Source of the DNA: Pseudomonas palleroniana
GTDB taxonomy: Bacteria; Pseudomonadota; Gammaproteobacteria; Pseudomonadales; Pseudomonadaceae
Length of the DNA stretch: 64,000 bases
Assembly (NCBI RefSeq): GCF_003031675.1
Contig: NZ_PYWX01000032.1
Coordinates: 124,001-188,000 of the forward strand
Direction: 5' to 3'
The notes under the pieces were generated by a model. The model ran no database searches and was not told the origin of the DNA. It saw only the letters and a list, made by a program, of their open reading frames with translations. Positions 45,723 through 54,235 of the stretch are shown piece after piece. Numbering within the stretch: the stretch's first letter is position 1; every line of letters begins with the position of its first letter. Both the position numbers and the translations under genes were made by a program.

Positions 45723-45932
45723 GTAGTGAGCGGGCTTGCCTGTCAGTTGAGCGATAAAGCGGGCGATGAATAAATTGTGGGAGGGGCGGTGCGACGATTC
45801 GACTTGCTCCCGATAGGCCGCGCAGCGGCCTCAAAAATGGGCCTGCTACGCAGTCCATCGGGAGCAAGCCCCCTCCCACAGTGACCGCGTTAATCCTTAA
45901 CTGACTGGCATTAGGGCAAGCCCGTTCACTAC
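45723..45932. repeat. Composite REP repeat with outer inverted ends, copy 2
   Basis: The outer arms GTAGTGAGCGGGCTTGCC and its near-complement ending at 45932 enclose TGTCAGTTGAGCGA/CTTAACTGACTGGCATTA arms. Inside these a REP pair joins GTGGGAGGGG to CATCGGGAGCAAGCC and CCCTCCCACAGTGACCGCG. It lies just after the PotF-like gene. It matches copy 3 at 63011 in both outer arms and copy 1 at 12055 in the inner ones. Confidence 0.82.
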
Positions 45933-45979
45933 AAGGCTGCGTTCGGTATCAGGCGGTTTAACTGGTGGGACTAGGGGTT

Positions 45980-46031
45980 AACGCGGACGTGATGGCCAGT
46001 TTTACCAATTACGTGCACTAAGCCAATGATA
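45980..46031 (+). pseudogene. Decayed 3' fragment of a PotF-like gene
   Basis: GCGGACGTGATGGCCAGT and the following ACGTGCACTA-AGCCAATG closely match 45507-45556 inside the intact PotF-like gene, with scattered changes and an in-frame stop where Tyr should be. It is therefore a partial duplicate, left on the far side of the composite repeat. Confidence 0.75.
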
Positions 46032-46118
46032 AAAGGTGCGGCAGGCCGCCTATGGAGCCGGCCACCATGGCAGGCGCGGTCCATAGAGTTTCTAGCGATT
46101 AAAAACCGATTTCTTAGA

Positions 46119-46145
46119 CTGTCATTTCTGACAGGTTTTATTTTT
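46119..46145 (+). terminator. Intrinsic terminator
   Basis: CTGTCA, loop TTTC, TGACAG, then GTTTTATTTTT. This small stem with a clear U tract lies 59 bases before the next gene and probably ends the upstream transcript. It could also act as an attenuator. Confidence 0.7.
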
Positions 46146-46203
46146 GGGCGATTGACTTAAGCTCCTGATGCCTATTAGTCATCAAATGAAAAAAGGAGTT
46201 TTT

Positions 46204-46620
46204 ATGCCAAACGTCCCTAATATCGTCCTGCCGAAAATCAGCCCGTTCGGCAGTATGGTGGGTGCGGTAACCACTGGCGGTGTGCCGAGTATTTTCATAT
46301 CGACATCGGTCTATCGCGACGAACAAAGCGGAAATATTCGATTTTTTGGCAGGATGGAAGGTTCAGATCCGCTAGCGCCAGCAATCATCCAGGTCGAGAT
46401 TAAGGGTGTTGACACGCCAAGCGGTACTTACACATTAGCGGACAAAGTAGTGAGTGTTACTTACGTTCCCCATGGCTCAACTCAGGGCCGCCCAGCAGTC
46501 AGTGCCGAGGTGCTGTTTATTACGTCCGGTCCGATTGTGTGGATTCGAGGACGTGTGGAGGCTAAAACCCGGGAGGGGAATGGGATAGACGTTGTGTACA
46601 ATATCTTCGGAAAGGTTTGA
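46204..46620 (+). CDS. Small beta-rich protein of unknown function
   Basis: 138 aa from an ATG that follows AAGGAG by 5 bases, one of the best ribosome sites in the window; an ATG at 46168 in frame lacks one. There is no signal peptide. The sequence (NIVLPKISPFGSMVGAVTTG, then GGVPSIFISTSVYRDEQSG) alternates polar and hydrophobic residues like a beta sandwich and is richer in AT than its neighbours. It is a lone gene between two terminators. I do not recognise the family. Confidence 0.72.
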   Translation: MPNVPNIVLPKISPFGSMVGAVTTGGVPSIFISTSVYRDEQSGNIRFFGRMEGSDPLAPAIIQVEIKGVDTPSGTYTLADKVVSVTYVPHGSTQGRPAVSAEVLFITSGPIVWIRGRVEAKTREGNGIDVVYNIFGKV

Positions 46621-46639
46621 AAGGCTCAAAACCGACAGT

Positions 46640-46675
46640 GCGGCTTTCTGACGTCGACTTCAGAAAGCCGCTCTT
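46640..46675 (+). terminator. Intrinsic terminator
   Basis: GCGGCTTTCTG pairs with CAGAAAGCCGC around a 10-base loop and is followed by TCTTTATT. It lies 20 bases after the small unknown gene and faces the end of the LuxR gene, so it can serve both. Confidence 0.85.
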
Positions 46676-46698
46676 TATTGGGTAGTGACACCCGGCCC

Positions 46699-47484
46699 TC
46701 AGGGATTCTCCAGATCATGCCCCAACGACTGGATAAACAACGAAAACAGCTCCGGTTGTGACGAGATATCCAGCTTCGCGTACAGATGTCGCCGATGCAC
46801 CTTCACGGTGTCCGGCGAAATGTTCAGGCGCTCGGCCATGGCCTTGGACGAGAACCCACGCAATACCAGCCGGGCGACTTCCAGCTCACGCTCCGACAGC
46901 ACGCCGCAGCCGAAATGGCTCAGGGCGTCCCTGATCTGGCTGTCCATCGCCGGCACTCGCTGAGTGCTTTGCTGCCAATGCTGCTGCATCAAGGGCAGCA
47001 CCCACGCCGCCAGCGTGGTCATCAGCCCGCTTTCTTCAAAACTGAACCGGCGTTGCATGCCCAGCGACAATGACAAAGTGCCTGCCCCCGGCAATTGCAG
47101 GATGAACTGCACCTCATCTTCCAGGACGTTGTCGTGGAAGTAGTTGAGGAAGTATTCACTCTGGCGAAAATGGTCCGGCGCCACCTCTTCGAGGCGGTAC
47201 ACACCGCTGAGGTAGCCTTCGCGGCACGCCTGGAAAAACGGGTCGAGCAAATACAAGCCATTGAGGTAAACCAGCATCGACGCCGGTTTGCTGCTGGGCT
47301 GGGCGTCGTATTCCTCCAGCGCCTGGGGCGGGCCTTCCAGTGGGTAGAAGATCGCCAGGGCGTTGTCGAAGGGCAGGCACTGATGCAGTAACAGCACCAG
47401 TTGTTTCCAGAACCGCTCGGTGCCGATCTGTGACAGGGTGCGCCCCAGCCCTGCATGCATGCCGATTTCCCTGAACAGGCTCAT
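46699..47484 (-). CDS. LuxR-family transcriptional regulator
   Basis: A 261-aa protein with a C-terminal LuxR helix-turn-helix (about 190-245: LSERELEVARLVLRGFSSKA, MAERLNISPDTVKVHRRHLY) and an N-terminal GAF-like domain of unknown ligand. It lies divergent to an amino-acid permease and a P1-family peptidase, which it probably controls. No autoinducer-synthase gene is nearby, so a nutrient such as a peptide or beta-amino acid is a better guess for the signal than a quorum molecule. Confidence 0.87.
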   Translation of the reverse strand: MSLFREIGMHAGLGRTLSQIGTERFWKQLVLLLHQCLPFDNALAIFYPLEGPPQALEEYDAQPSSKPASMLVYLNGLYLLDPFFQACREGYLSGVYRLEEVAPDHFRQSEYFLNYFHDNVLEDEVQFILQLPGAGTLSLSLGMQRRFSFEESGLMTTLAAWVLPLMQQHWQQSTQRVPAMDSQIRDALSHFGCGVLSERELEVARLVLRGFSSKAMAERLNISPDTVKVHRRHLYAKLDISSQPELFSLFIQSLGHDLENP

Positions 47485-47685
47485 TTAAACGGCTCCCGGC
47501 CTCGAATAGATCGGTCAAGGGTTGGGTTTTTGCCGGGGGCCGTCAAGGGGAGTACCCCAATAGGGGAATTGGCTGACACCGTCGCAGCCGATACCTTCGT
47601 GCTCATTCAGCGGGAAACATATCCCGCAACCCATCCGGTTTTTCGTTTCTGCCTCACACCAAAAACAACGACAGAGGATAACGAT

Positions 47686-49050
47686 ATGAGTGCTTCTCCC
47701 GCGCCAGACGGCGTGCTCAAGCCGACCTTGAGCGTCTTCGATGTGGTGGCCATCACCGTTTCGGCGGTCACTCCGGCCAGTTCCGTGTTCGTCATCGCGC
47801 CCTTTGCCATTCAACAGGCCGGCAGTGGTGTGTTCCTGGCCTTTGTGATGGCCGCTTTGCTCGCACTGATGTTCGCCTTCTGCTACGCCGAACTGGGGCG
47901 TGCCCATAACAGCGCAGGGGGTGAATATGTCTACGCCAAGCGCGTGTTCGGCGGCATGGCCGGTTATGCGACGTTTTTGACCGTGCTGGTCATGTTGCTG
48001 TTTATCCCGCCGGTACTGGCAACGGGAGCCGCGACGTATCTCAATAACGCCTTGGGCACGAAATTCGATTCGCAAACCGTAGCCCTGGTGATCGTAGTGT
48101 GCAGCTACGCACTGGGCATACTCAATATCAAGCTCAATGCCTGGATCACCGGCACTTGCCTGTTGCTGGAAGTGGCGGCACTGCTGGTGATCGTGTGTAT
48201 CGGCTTCGGTAACCCGGTGCAGCCGGCCAGCGTGCTGTTGCAACCGCAGATTGTCGAGAACGGCATGTTGCATCTGGCGCCCTGGGGCCTGGTGATCGGC
48301 GCGGTCGGTATCGGCCTGTTTTCGTTCAATGGCTATGGCCCGGCCGTGCTGCTGGCCGAAGACATGAAGTGTGGCGGCAAAGGCGTACACAAAGCCGTAT
48401 TGTGGTCGCTGGGGCTGGTGGTGGTGATTGAGCTGGTGCCGATCACCGCGTTGCTAATCGGCGCGCCGTCGCTGAGTGCGATGATCAGCAGCCCGGACCC
48501 CATCGGTTATCTGTTGACCAGCCACGGCAATGAAACCCTGTCACGCCTGGTCAGCGCGGGGATCTTCCTGTCGGTGTTCAATGCCATCGTCGCCATCGTC
48601 ATCCAGATCGGCCGCGTGGTGTTCAGCAGTGGCCGCGATGCGCTGTGGACGCCGACCATCAATCGCTGCTTCACGCGTATCCACCCGCGTTGGGATTCAC
48701 CCTGGTTGGCTACGCTGTTTCTGGCGGTTCCCTCGGCGTTGCTGAGTTTCAGCTCCAATTTGGCGGACCTGACCTCATTCAGCGTATTGCTGATCATGCT
48801 GGTGTACTTGGTGGTGGCGTTGAGTGCGCTGATGAGCCGGGTGCTGCTGCGTGATCGTGAGCATCCGTACCGCATGCCGCTGTGGCCGCTGCCGGCGTTA
48901 CTGGCGGTGCTGGGGGCGGGTTATTTACTGACGACCCTGATCGCGGCTGCGTCGGTCCGGGACATCATGATCATCATCGGCTTGCTGGCCACGTCGGTGA
49001 TTTTGTATTGCATCAGTGGCCGGTTGAGTCCGGCGTTTCAGAAATTGTAA
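47686..49050 (+). CDS. APC-family amino-acid permease
   Basis: 454 aa from MSASPAPDGVLKPTLSVFDV with AGAGGA upstream; the open frame to 47455 overlaps the LuxR gene and is rejected. About twelve hydrophobic helices are visible, with the APC start VAITVSAVTPASSVFVIAPF and the helix-6 area GLFSFNGYGPAVLLAEDM. It imports an amino acid or a small amine across the inner membrane. The next gene starts 9 bases after its stop, so peptide-derived products are a likely cargo. Confidence 0.9.
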   Translation: MSASPAPDGVLKPTLSVFDVVAITVSAVTPASSVFVIAPFAIQQAGSGVFLAFVMAALLALMFAFCYAELGRAHNSAGGEYVYAKRVFGGMAGYATFLTVLVMLLFIPPVLATGAATYLNNALGTKFDSQTVALVIVVCSYALGILNIKLNAWITGTCLLLEVAALLVIVCIGFGNPVQPASVLLQPQIVENGMLHLAPWGLVIGAVGIGLFSFNGYGPAVLLAEDMKCGGKGVHKAVLWSLGLVVVIELVPITALLIGAPSLSAMISSPDPIGYLLTSHGNETLSRLVSAGIFLSVFNAIVAIVIQIGRVVFSSGRDALWTPTINRCFTRIHPRWDSPWLATLFLAVPSALLSFSSNLADLTSFSVLLIMLVYLVVALSALMSRVLLRDREHPYRMPLWPLPALLAVLGAGYLLTTLIAAASVRDIMIIIGLLATSVILYCISGRLSPAFQKL

Positions 49051-49059
49051 GGAGTGGTT

Positions 49060-50163
49060 ATGCGTGCACGTCAATTGGGCATCACGTTGGGGCTGGGCAC
49101 GCCCGGCGAATTGAATGCAATCACCGATGTACCGGGCGTGCGGGTCGGCCACGCCACGCTCAAGACCTGCATCGACGGCAAACAGGTGCGCACCGGCGTC
49201 AGCGTCATCCAGCCACGGGCCGGGGAGGCGCGCCATCAACCATGCTTTGCCGGCTATCACGTGCTCAATGGCAATGGCGACGCCACTGGCCTTGAATGGA
49301 TCAGCGAAGCGGGGCTGCTGACCACGCCGCTGGCGATCACCAACACCCACAGCATCGGCGTGGTGCGCGACACGTTGATCGCCCTGGAGCGTGAGCGCCT
49401 GGCAGACCCGGCCGTGTATTGGTGCATGCCGGTGGTGATGGAAACCTACGACGGCCTGCTGAATGATATCTGGGGCCAGCACGTCAAGCCTGAGCATGTG
49501 CGCACGGCGCTGGATAACGCTGAATCCGGCCCGGTGCAGGAGGGCGCGGTGGGCGGCGGTACCGGGATGATCTGTCACGAGTTCAAGGGCGGAATCGGGA
49601 CGGCATCGCGGCGCTTGCCGGCGCAGCAGGGGGGCTGGACGGTCGGCGCGCTGGTGCAGGCCAACCATGGCAAACGCCAGGAACTGCGTGTGGATGGCTA
49701 CCCGGTGGGGCGTCATCTGATGGAGATCCCTTCGCCGTTCGCCGAACGCGGTACGCCCGGCATGGGCTCGATTGTGGTGATCCTCGCCACCGACGCGCCG
49801 TTATTGCCGCACCAGTGCCGACGCCTGGCACAGCGTGCCTCGGTCGGTATCGCCCGCACCGGTGGCGGCACTGAAGACTCCAGTGGCGATCTGTTCCTGG
49901 CGTTCGCCACGGGCAACCAGGCGATCCCGCCAGCCGATTACGGGCGCAAGGACCTACCGCTGAGCACGCCCCTGCAGATGGTGAACAACGACCATATTTC
50001 ACCGCTGTTCAGCGCGGCGGCAGAGGCGGTGGAGGAGGCGATCATCAATGCCTTGCTGGCCGGTGAAGACATGACCACGCAAGACGGCATCAGCGTGCCG
50101 GGACTTACCGGCGAGAGGCTGATCAGCGCGTTGAACAAGTCGGGTTGGAGTGTGGCCCGGTAA
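49060..50163 (+). CDS. P1-family (DmpA/BapA-type) aminopeptidase
   Basis: 367 aa from the ATG preceded by TAAGGAG. It carries the Ntn-hydrolase signature of DmpA: GAVGGGTGMICHEFKGGIG, and the self-cleavage region GTPGMGSIVVILATDAPLLP, where the Gly-Ser bond (Ser near 237) is the expected processing site that frees the catalytic Ser. Such enzymes remove N-terminal residues, including D- and beta-amino acids. The upstream permease and the LuxR regulator make a small utilisation cluster. Confidence 0.9.
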   Translation: MRARQLGITLGLGTPGELNAITDVPGVRVGHATLKTCIDGKQVRTGVSVIQPRAGEARHQPCFAGYHVLNGNGDATGLEWISEAGLLTTPLAITNTHSIGVVRDTLIALERERLADPAVYWCMPVVMETYDGLLNDIWGQHVKPEHVRTALDNAESGPVQEGAVGGGTGMICHEFKGGIGTASRRLPAQQGGWTVGALVQANHGKRQELRVDGYPVGRHLMEIPSPFAERGTPGMGSIVVILATDAPLLPHQCRRLAQRASVGIARTGGGTEDSSGDLFLAFATGNQAIPPADYGRKDLPLSTPLQMVNNDHISPLFSAAAEAVEEAIINALLAGEDMTTQDGISVPGLTGERLISALNKSGWSVAR

Positions 50164-50530
50164 TAGGGGACAAAGCACTTTAATAGTGCAGATAGTGGCT
50201 CTTTAATGTTGTAGATGACACCGTGACAATATATTGGATCCATTTATCAAGTGTGCCGCTCAACTTGAGCGGCTTTACCGATATTTAATATTTAAATAAC
50301 AGTGGGCGACAATTGGCCGCGCAGAAGCAATGGCCCCCAATAAATGCTGGAGAGCACTTCCTCAAGTTGAATCTACGTCACAGTTTCAATGCGGAAATAT
50401 TTGTAGACGAAAGATTTCAGGTTGTGTCAGTTTCGATACGCCTTCAAAAGAGGCGAGTGATAGGACGATCTCGCCCGCGAGGTTCCTATCGAACAAAGAC
50501 TGATGCACTTGCAAACAAGGAAGTACGTTT
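50164..50530. other. Leader region upstream of aprA
   Basis: This AT-rich 367-base gap holds a terminator-like hairpin (50255-50276) that closes the peptidase transcript, then the aprA control region. I see no well-conserved promoter boxes. The hairpin CGCCTTCAAAAGAGGCG near 50440 lies in the probable mRNA leader. AAGGAAG precedes the aprA ATG. Confidence 0.5.
50255..50276 (+). terminator. Intrinsic terminator before aprA
   Basis: GCCGCTC and GAGCGGC form a perfect 7-bp stem with an AACTT-like loop, followed by TTTA. It lies 92 bases after the peptidase stop. Confidence 0.6.
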
Positions 50531-51964
50531 ATGTCAAAAGTAAAAGACAAAGCTATTGTTTCTGCAGCGCAAACCAGCACAGCGTATTCGCAGATCGATA
50601 GTTTCAGCCATCTGTACGACCGTGGCGGCAACCTCACGGTCAATGGCAAACCGTCCTACACCGTGGACCAGGCAGCGACCCAGCTGCTGCGGGATGGTGC
50701 TGCGTACCGGGACTTTGATGGCAACGGCAAGATCGATCTGACCTACACCTTCCTCACCTCGGCTTCCTCGGCCACCATGAACAAACATGGCATTTCCGGG
50801 TTCAGCCAATTCAACACCCAGCAAAAAGCACAGGCCGCACTGGCCATGCAATCCTGGTCGGATGTCGCCAACGTGACCTTTACCGAAAAGGCTTCCGGTG
50901 GTGATGCACACATGACCTTCGGCAACTACAGCGGTGGCCAGGACGGCGCAGCGGCTTTCGCCTACCTGCCCGGCACCGGCGCAGGCTACGACGGCACTTC
51001 GTGGTACCTGACCAACAACAGCTACACGCCGAACAAGACCCCGGACCTGAACAACTATGGCCGGCAGACCCTGACCCACGAAATCGGCCACACCCTGGGC
51101 CTGGCTCACCCTGGCGACTACAACGCCGGGAATGGCAACCCGACCTATAACGACGCGACCTATGGACAGGACACGCGTGGCTACAGCGTCATGAGTTACT
51201 GGAGCGAGAGCAACACCAACCAGAACTTCAGTAAAGGCGGGGTCGAGGCTTACTCCTCGGGCCCGCTGATCGACGACATCGCGGCGATCCAGAAGCTCTA
51301 CGGCGCCAACTACAACACGCGTGCCGGCGACACCACCTACGGTTTCAACTCCAACACCGGGCGTGATTTCTACAGCGCCACTTCCAATGCCGACAAGCTG
51401 GTGTTTTCGGTATGGGACGGTGGCGGCAATGACACCCTGGACTTCTCCGGTTTTACCCAGAACCAGAAGATCAACCTCAATGAAGCGTCGTTCTCCGACG
51501 TTGGCGGCCTGGTGGGCAACGTGTCCATCGCCAAGGGCGTCACGGTCGAAAACGCCTTCGGCGGTTCGGGCAACGACCTGATCATTGGTAACAACGCAGC
51601 CAACCTCATCAAGGGCGGTGCCGGCAACGACATCATCTACGGCGGCGGCGGTGCGGACCAACTGTGGGGCGGCGCCGGCAGCGATACCTTCGTGTACGGT
51701 GCCAGTTCCGACTCCAAGCCGGGTGCGGCCGACAAGATCTTCGACTTCACCTCCGGTTCCGACAAGATCGACCTCACCGGTATCACCAAAGGTGCAGGCT
51801 TGAGCTTCGTCAATGCATTCACCGGGCATGCCGGCGATGCTGTACTGACCTACGCCTCGGGTACCAACCTGGGTACGTTGGCAGTGGACTTCTCTGGGCA
51901 TGGCGTGGCGGATTTCCTCGTCACCACCGTTGGCCAGGCGGCAACCAGCGACATCGTAGCCTGA
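50531..51964 (+). CDS. aprA: Serralysin-type alkaline metalloprotease (AprX)
   Basis: 477 aa with no Sec signal, as expected for a type I-secreted protein. The zinc site [14 protein letters not shown] is at about 183-196 and the Met-turn SVMSYW lies about 30 residues later. Glycine-rich calcium-binding repeats [20 protein letters not shown] are at about 358-380, and the C-terminal end holds the secretion signal. This is the heat-stable protease of P. fluorescens that digests casein. It heads the operon whose next genes encode its inhibitor and secretion apparatus. A short strong hairpin follows its stop. Confidence 0.97.
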   Translation: MSKVKDKAIVSAAQTSTAYSQIDSFSHLYDRGGNLTVNGKPSYTVDQAATQLLRDGAAYRDFDGNGKIDLTYTFLTSASSATMNKHGISGFSQFNTQQKAQAALAMQSWSDVANVTFTEKASGGDAHMTFGNYSGGQDGAAAFAYLPGTGAGYDGTSWYLTNNSYTPNKTPDLNNYGRQTLTHEIGHTLGLAHPGDYNAGNGNPTYNDATYGQDTRGYSVMSYWSESNTNQNFSKGGVEAYSSGPLIDDIAAIQKLYGANYNTRAGDTTYGFNSNTGRDFYSATSNADKLVFSVWDGGGNDTLDFSGFTQNQKINLNEASFSDVGGLVGNVSIAKGVTVENAFGGSGNDLIIGNNAANLIKGGAGNDIIYGGGGADQLWGGAGSDTFVYGASSDSKPGAADKIFDFTSGSDKIDLTGITKGAGLSFVNAFTGHAGDAVLTYASGTNLGTLAVDFSGHGVADFLVTTVGQAATSDIVA

Positions 51965-51972
51965 TGTAAAGC

Positions 51973-51994
51973 GCGCGGCGCCACGGCGCCGCGC
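51973..51994 (+). terminator. Strong hairpin between aprA and aprI
   Basis: GCGCGGCGCC and GGCGCCGCGC form a perfect 10-bp GC stem with a 2-base loop, 9 bases after the aprA stop, without a U tract. It probably shields the aprA mRNA 3' end or lets only part of transcription proceed, giving more protease than inhibitor. Confidence 0.65.
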
Positions 51995-52012
51995 TCTATG
52001 ATGGAGCAGAAG

Positions 52013-52381
52013 ATGCCGCGTTTTTCCCATTTGATCGCCTGTGCTTCGCAGGTGTTGTTCGTTTTGGCAGGAGCCCAAGCAATGGCGAGCAGTCTCGTAT
52101 TACCCTCCAGCGCCCAATTGGCCGGGCATTGGCAGCTCAAGCAACAGGATCAGGTCTGCGCGCTGGACCTGCTGGAACAGGCCAATGCGCTGGCCGGTGA
52201 TGTCGCCTGTGTCGAACAATGGCTGGGAGACAAACCCTTGACCTGGTCACCGACCCCGGACGGCATCTGGTTGATGAACGCCGAAGGCAGCGGTATTACC
52301 CATTTGAATCGCCAGAAAGAAGGCGAATATAAAGGGCGCACCGCCTCCGGTTCGGAAGTTGTATTGCAACGCACGCCTTAG
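52013..52381 (+). CDS. aprI: Periplasmic protease inhibitor AprI
   Basis: 122 aa from the ATG at 52013, chosen because GGAG lies 6 bases before it; in-frame ATGs at 51998 and 52001 sit in the hairpin shadow and would add 4-5 residues. A signal peptide ends near ALA/AQAMASS, and the mature start SSLVLPSSAQLAGHWQLKQQ matches the Inh/AprI beta-barrel inhibitors. These insert their N terminus into the protease active site and protect the periplasm. The two Cys residues for the family disulfide are present (DQVCALD and DVACVEQ). Confidence 0.9.
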   Translation: MPRFSHLIACASQVLFVLAGAQAMASSLVLPSSAQLAGHWQLKQQDQVCALDLLEQANALAGDVACVEQWLGDKPLTWSPTPDGIWLMNAEGSGITHLNRQKEGEYKGRTASGSEVVLQRTP

Positions 52382-52411
52382 TTAATCGTTATAAGCCTAT
52401 AACTCGATTTC

Positions 52412-52450
52412 ATAGTTGGCCGTCCCTTAGTCAGGGGGCTGGGCAACTAT
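52412..52450 (+). terminator. Stem-loop in the aprI-aprD gap
   Basis: ATAGTTG and CAACTAT, extended inward by GCC/GGC-type and CCC/GGG pairs, enclose a 25-base interior. No U tract follows. It may modulate read-through from aprAI into the secretion genes. Confidence 0.5.
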
Positions 52451-52483
52451 TGCGCGTATTCGCTTCAGGGAAGATCAATAAAT

Positions 52484-54235
52484 ATGGCGAAGTCCCATGC
52501 GGTTGTGCCCTTATTCAGGGCATTGGGTGAATACAAAAGTATTTTGATCAGCATCGGCTGTTTCACCGCGTTGATTAACGTGCTGATGCTGGTGCCGTCG
52601 ATTTACATGCTGCAAGTGTATGACCGCGTGCTGTCCTCCCAGAATGAAACCACGCTGGTGATGTTGACACTGATGGTCGTGGGCTTCTTTGCCTTTGTCG
52701 GCACCCTGGAAGTGGTGCGCAGTTTTATCGTGATCCGTATCGGCAGCCAGTTGGAACAGCGTTTCAACCTGCGCGTGTACAAGGCCGCGTTCGAACGCAA
52801 CCTGCAACGGGGCCAGGGGCATGCCGGGCAGTCCCTGGGCGATTTGACGGTGATCCGCCAATTCATCACCGGGCCTGCGCTGTTCGCATTTTTCGATGCG
52901 CCGTGGTTTCCCATCTACCTGTTCGTGATTTTCCTGTTCAACGTGTGGCTCGGCGTGCTGGCCACGGCAGGCGCCGTGATCTTGATCGCATTGGCTTGCC
53001 TGAACGAATACCTGACCAAAAAGCCGCTGGGCGAGGCGGGCGCCTTTTCCCAGCAGTCGACGCAGTTGGCCACCAGCCATTTGCACAACGCCGAGACGAT
53101 CCAGGCCATGGGCATGCTCGGCGCGCTGCGCAAGCGCTGGTTCGCCGTGCATGCGCAATTTCTCGGTTACCAGAACAAGGCCAGCGACACCGGCTCGGTG
53201 ATCACCTCCCTGAGCAAATCCTTGCGCCTGTGCCTGCAATCGCTGGTGCTGGGCCTGGGTGCGTGGCTGGTGATCAAGGGCCAGATGACCGCCGGGATGA
53301 TGATCGCCGGCTCCATTCTGATGGGGCGCGTACTCAGCCCGATCGACCAATTGATCGCGGTGTGGAAGCAGTGGAGCTCGGCCAAGCTGGCTTACCAACG
53401 CCTCGACAATCTGTTGCGTGAGTTTCCACCGCAAGTCGAACAGATGGCCTTGCCGGCGCCCAAGGGTCAGGTGAGTTTCGAGCAAGTCAGCGCGGGCCCG
53501 CCGGGGCGACGCCTGGCCACCCTGCATCAAGTCAGCTTCAACCTGGGGGCCGGTGAAGTGCTGGGCGTGCTCGGCGCATCGGGCTCCGGTAAATCCACCC
53601 TGGCCCGCGTGCTGGTGGGTGTCTGGCCGACCCTGGCGGGCACTGTGCGCCTGGACGGCGCGGATATTCACCGCTGGGATCGCGATGACCTCGGCCCGCA
53701 TATCGGCTACCTGCCCCAGGACATCGAATTGTTCAGCGGCAGCATCGCCGACAACATCGCACGCTTTCGCGATGCCGACCCGGAGCAGGTGGTGAAGGCG
53801 GCGCAACAGGCCGGGGTGCATGAGCTGATCCTGCGCTTGCCGCAAGGCTACGACACGGTGCTGGGCGACAACGGTGGCGGCCTGTCAGGCGGCCAGAAAC
53901 AACGCGTGGCCCTGGCCCGTGCGCTGTACGGCGCGCCGCGCTTGATCGTGCTGGATGAGCCCAACTCTAACCTCGACACCGTAGGCGAAGCCGCGCTGGC
54001 CAGCGCCATCGTGCAGATGAAAGCCCAGGGCTCAAGCGTGGTGCTGGTGACGCACCGCTCTTCGGCGCTGGCCCAGGCGGACAAATTGGCGGTGCTCAAC
54101 GAAGGGCGGTTGCAGGCGTTCGGGCCGAGCCAGGAAGTGCTGCGCGCCTTGTCGGGCCAGCCGGAAGCACCACGGGAAAAGGCCGGAGTGAGCCTTAGCC
54201 GTCAGTACCCAGCCGCAAGGAACCCAGGCGCATGA
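52484..54235 (+). CDS. aprD: Type I secretion ABC transporter AprD
   Basis: 583 aa: membrane domain with six helices (first LISIGCFTALINVLMLVPSI), then the ATPase with Walker A GASGSGKST (~365), signature LSGGQKQR (~466) and Walker B LIVLDEPNSNLD (~487). It is PrtD/AprD-like, without the N-terminal peptidase domain seen in bacteriocin exporters. It powers one-step export of AprA and the lipase. Its stop overlaps the aprE start by 4 bases. Confidence 0.96.
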   Translation: MAKSHAVVPLFRALGEYKSILISIGCFTALINVLMLVPSIYMLQVYDRVLSSQNETTLVMLTLMVVGFFAFVGTLEVVRSFIVIRIGSQLEQRFNLRVYKAAFERNLQRGQGHAGQSLGDLTVIRQFITGPALFAFFDAPWFPIYLFVIFLFNVWLGVLATAGAVILIALACLNEYLTKKPLGEAGAFSQQSTQLATSHLHNAETIQAMGMLGALRKRWFAVHAQFLGYQNKASDTGSVITSLSKSLRLCLQSLVLGLGAWLVIKGQMTAGMMIAGSILMGRVLSPIDQLIAVWKQWSSAKLAYQRLDNLLREFPPQVEQMALPAPKGQVSFEQVSAGPPGRRLATLHQVSFNLGAGEVLGVLGASGSGKSTLARVLVGVWPTLAGTVRLDGADIHRWDRDDLGPHIGYLPQDIELFSGSIADNIARFRDADPEQVVKAAQQAGVHELILRLPQGYDTVLGDNGGGLSGGQKQRVALARALYGAPRLIVLDEPNSNLDTVGEAALASAIVQMKAQGSSVVLVTHRSSALAQADKLAVLNEGRLQAFGPSQEVLRALSGQPEAPREKAGVSLSRQYPAARNPGA

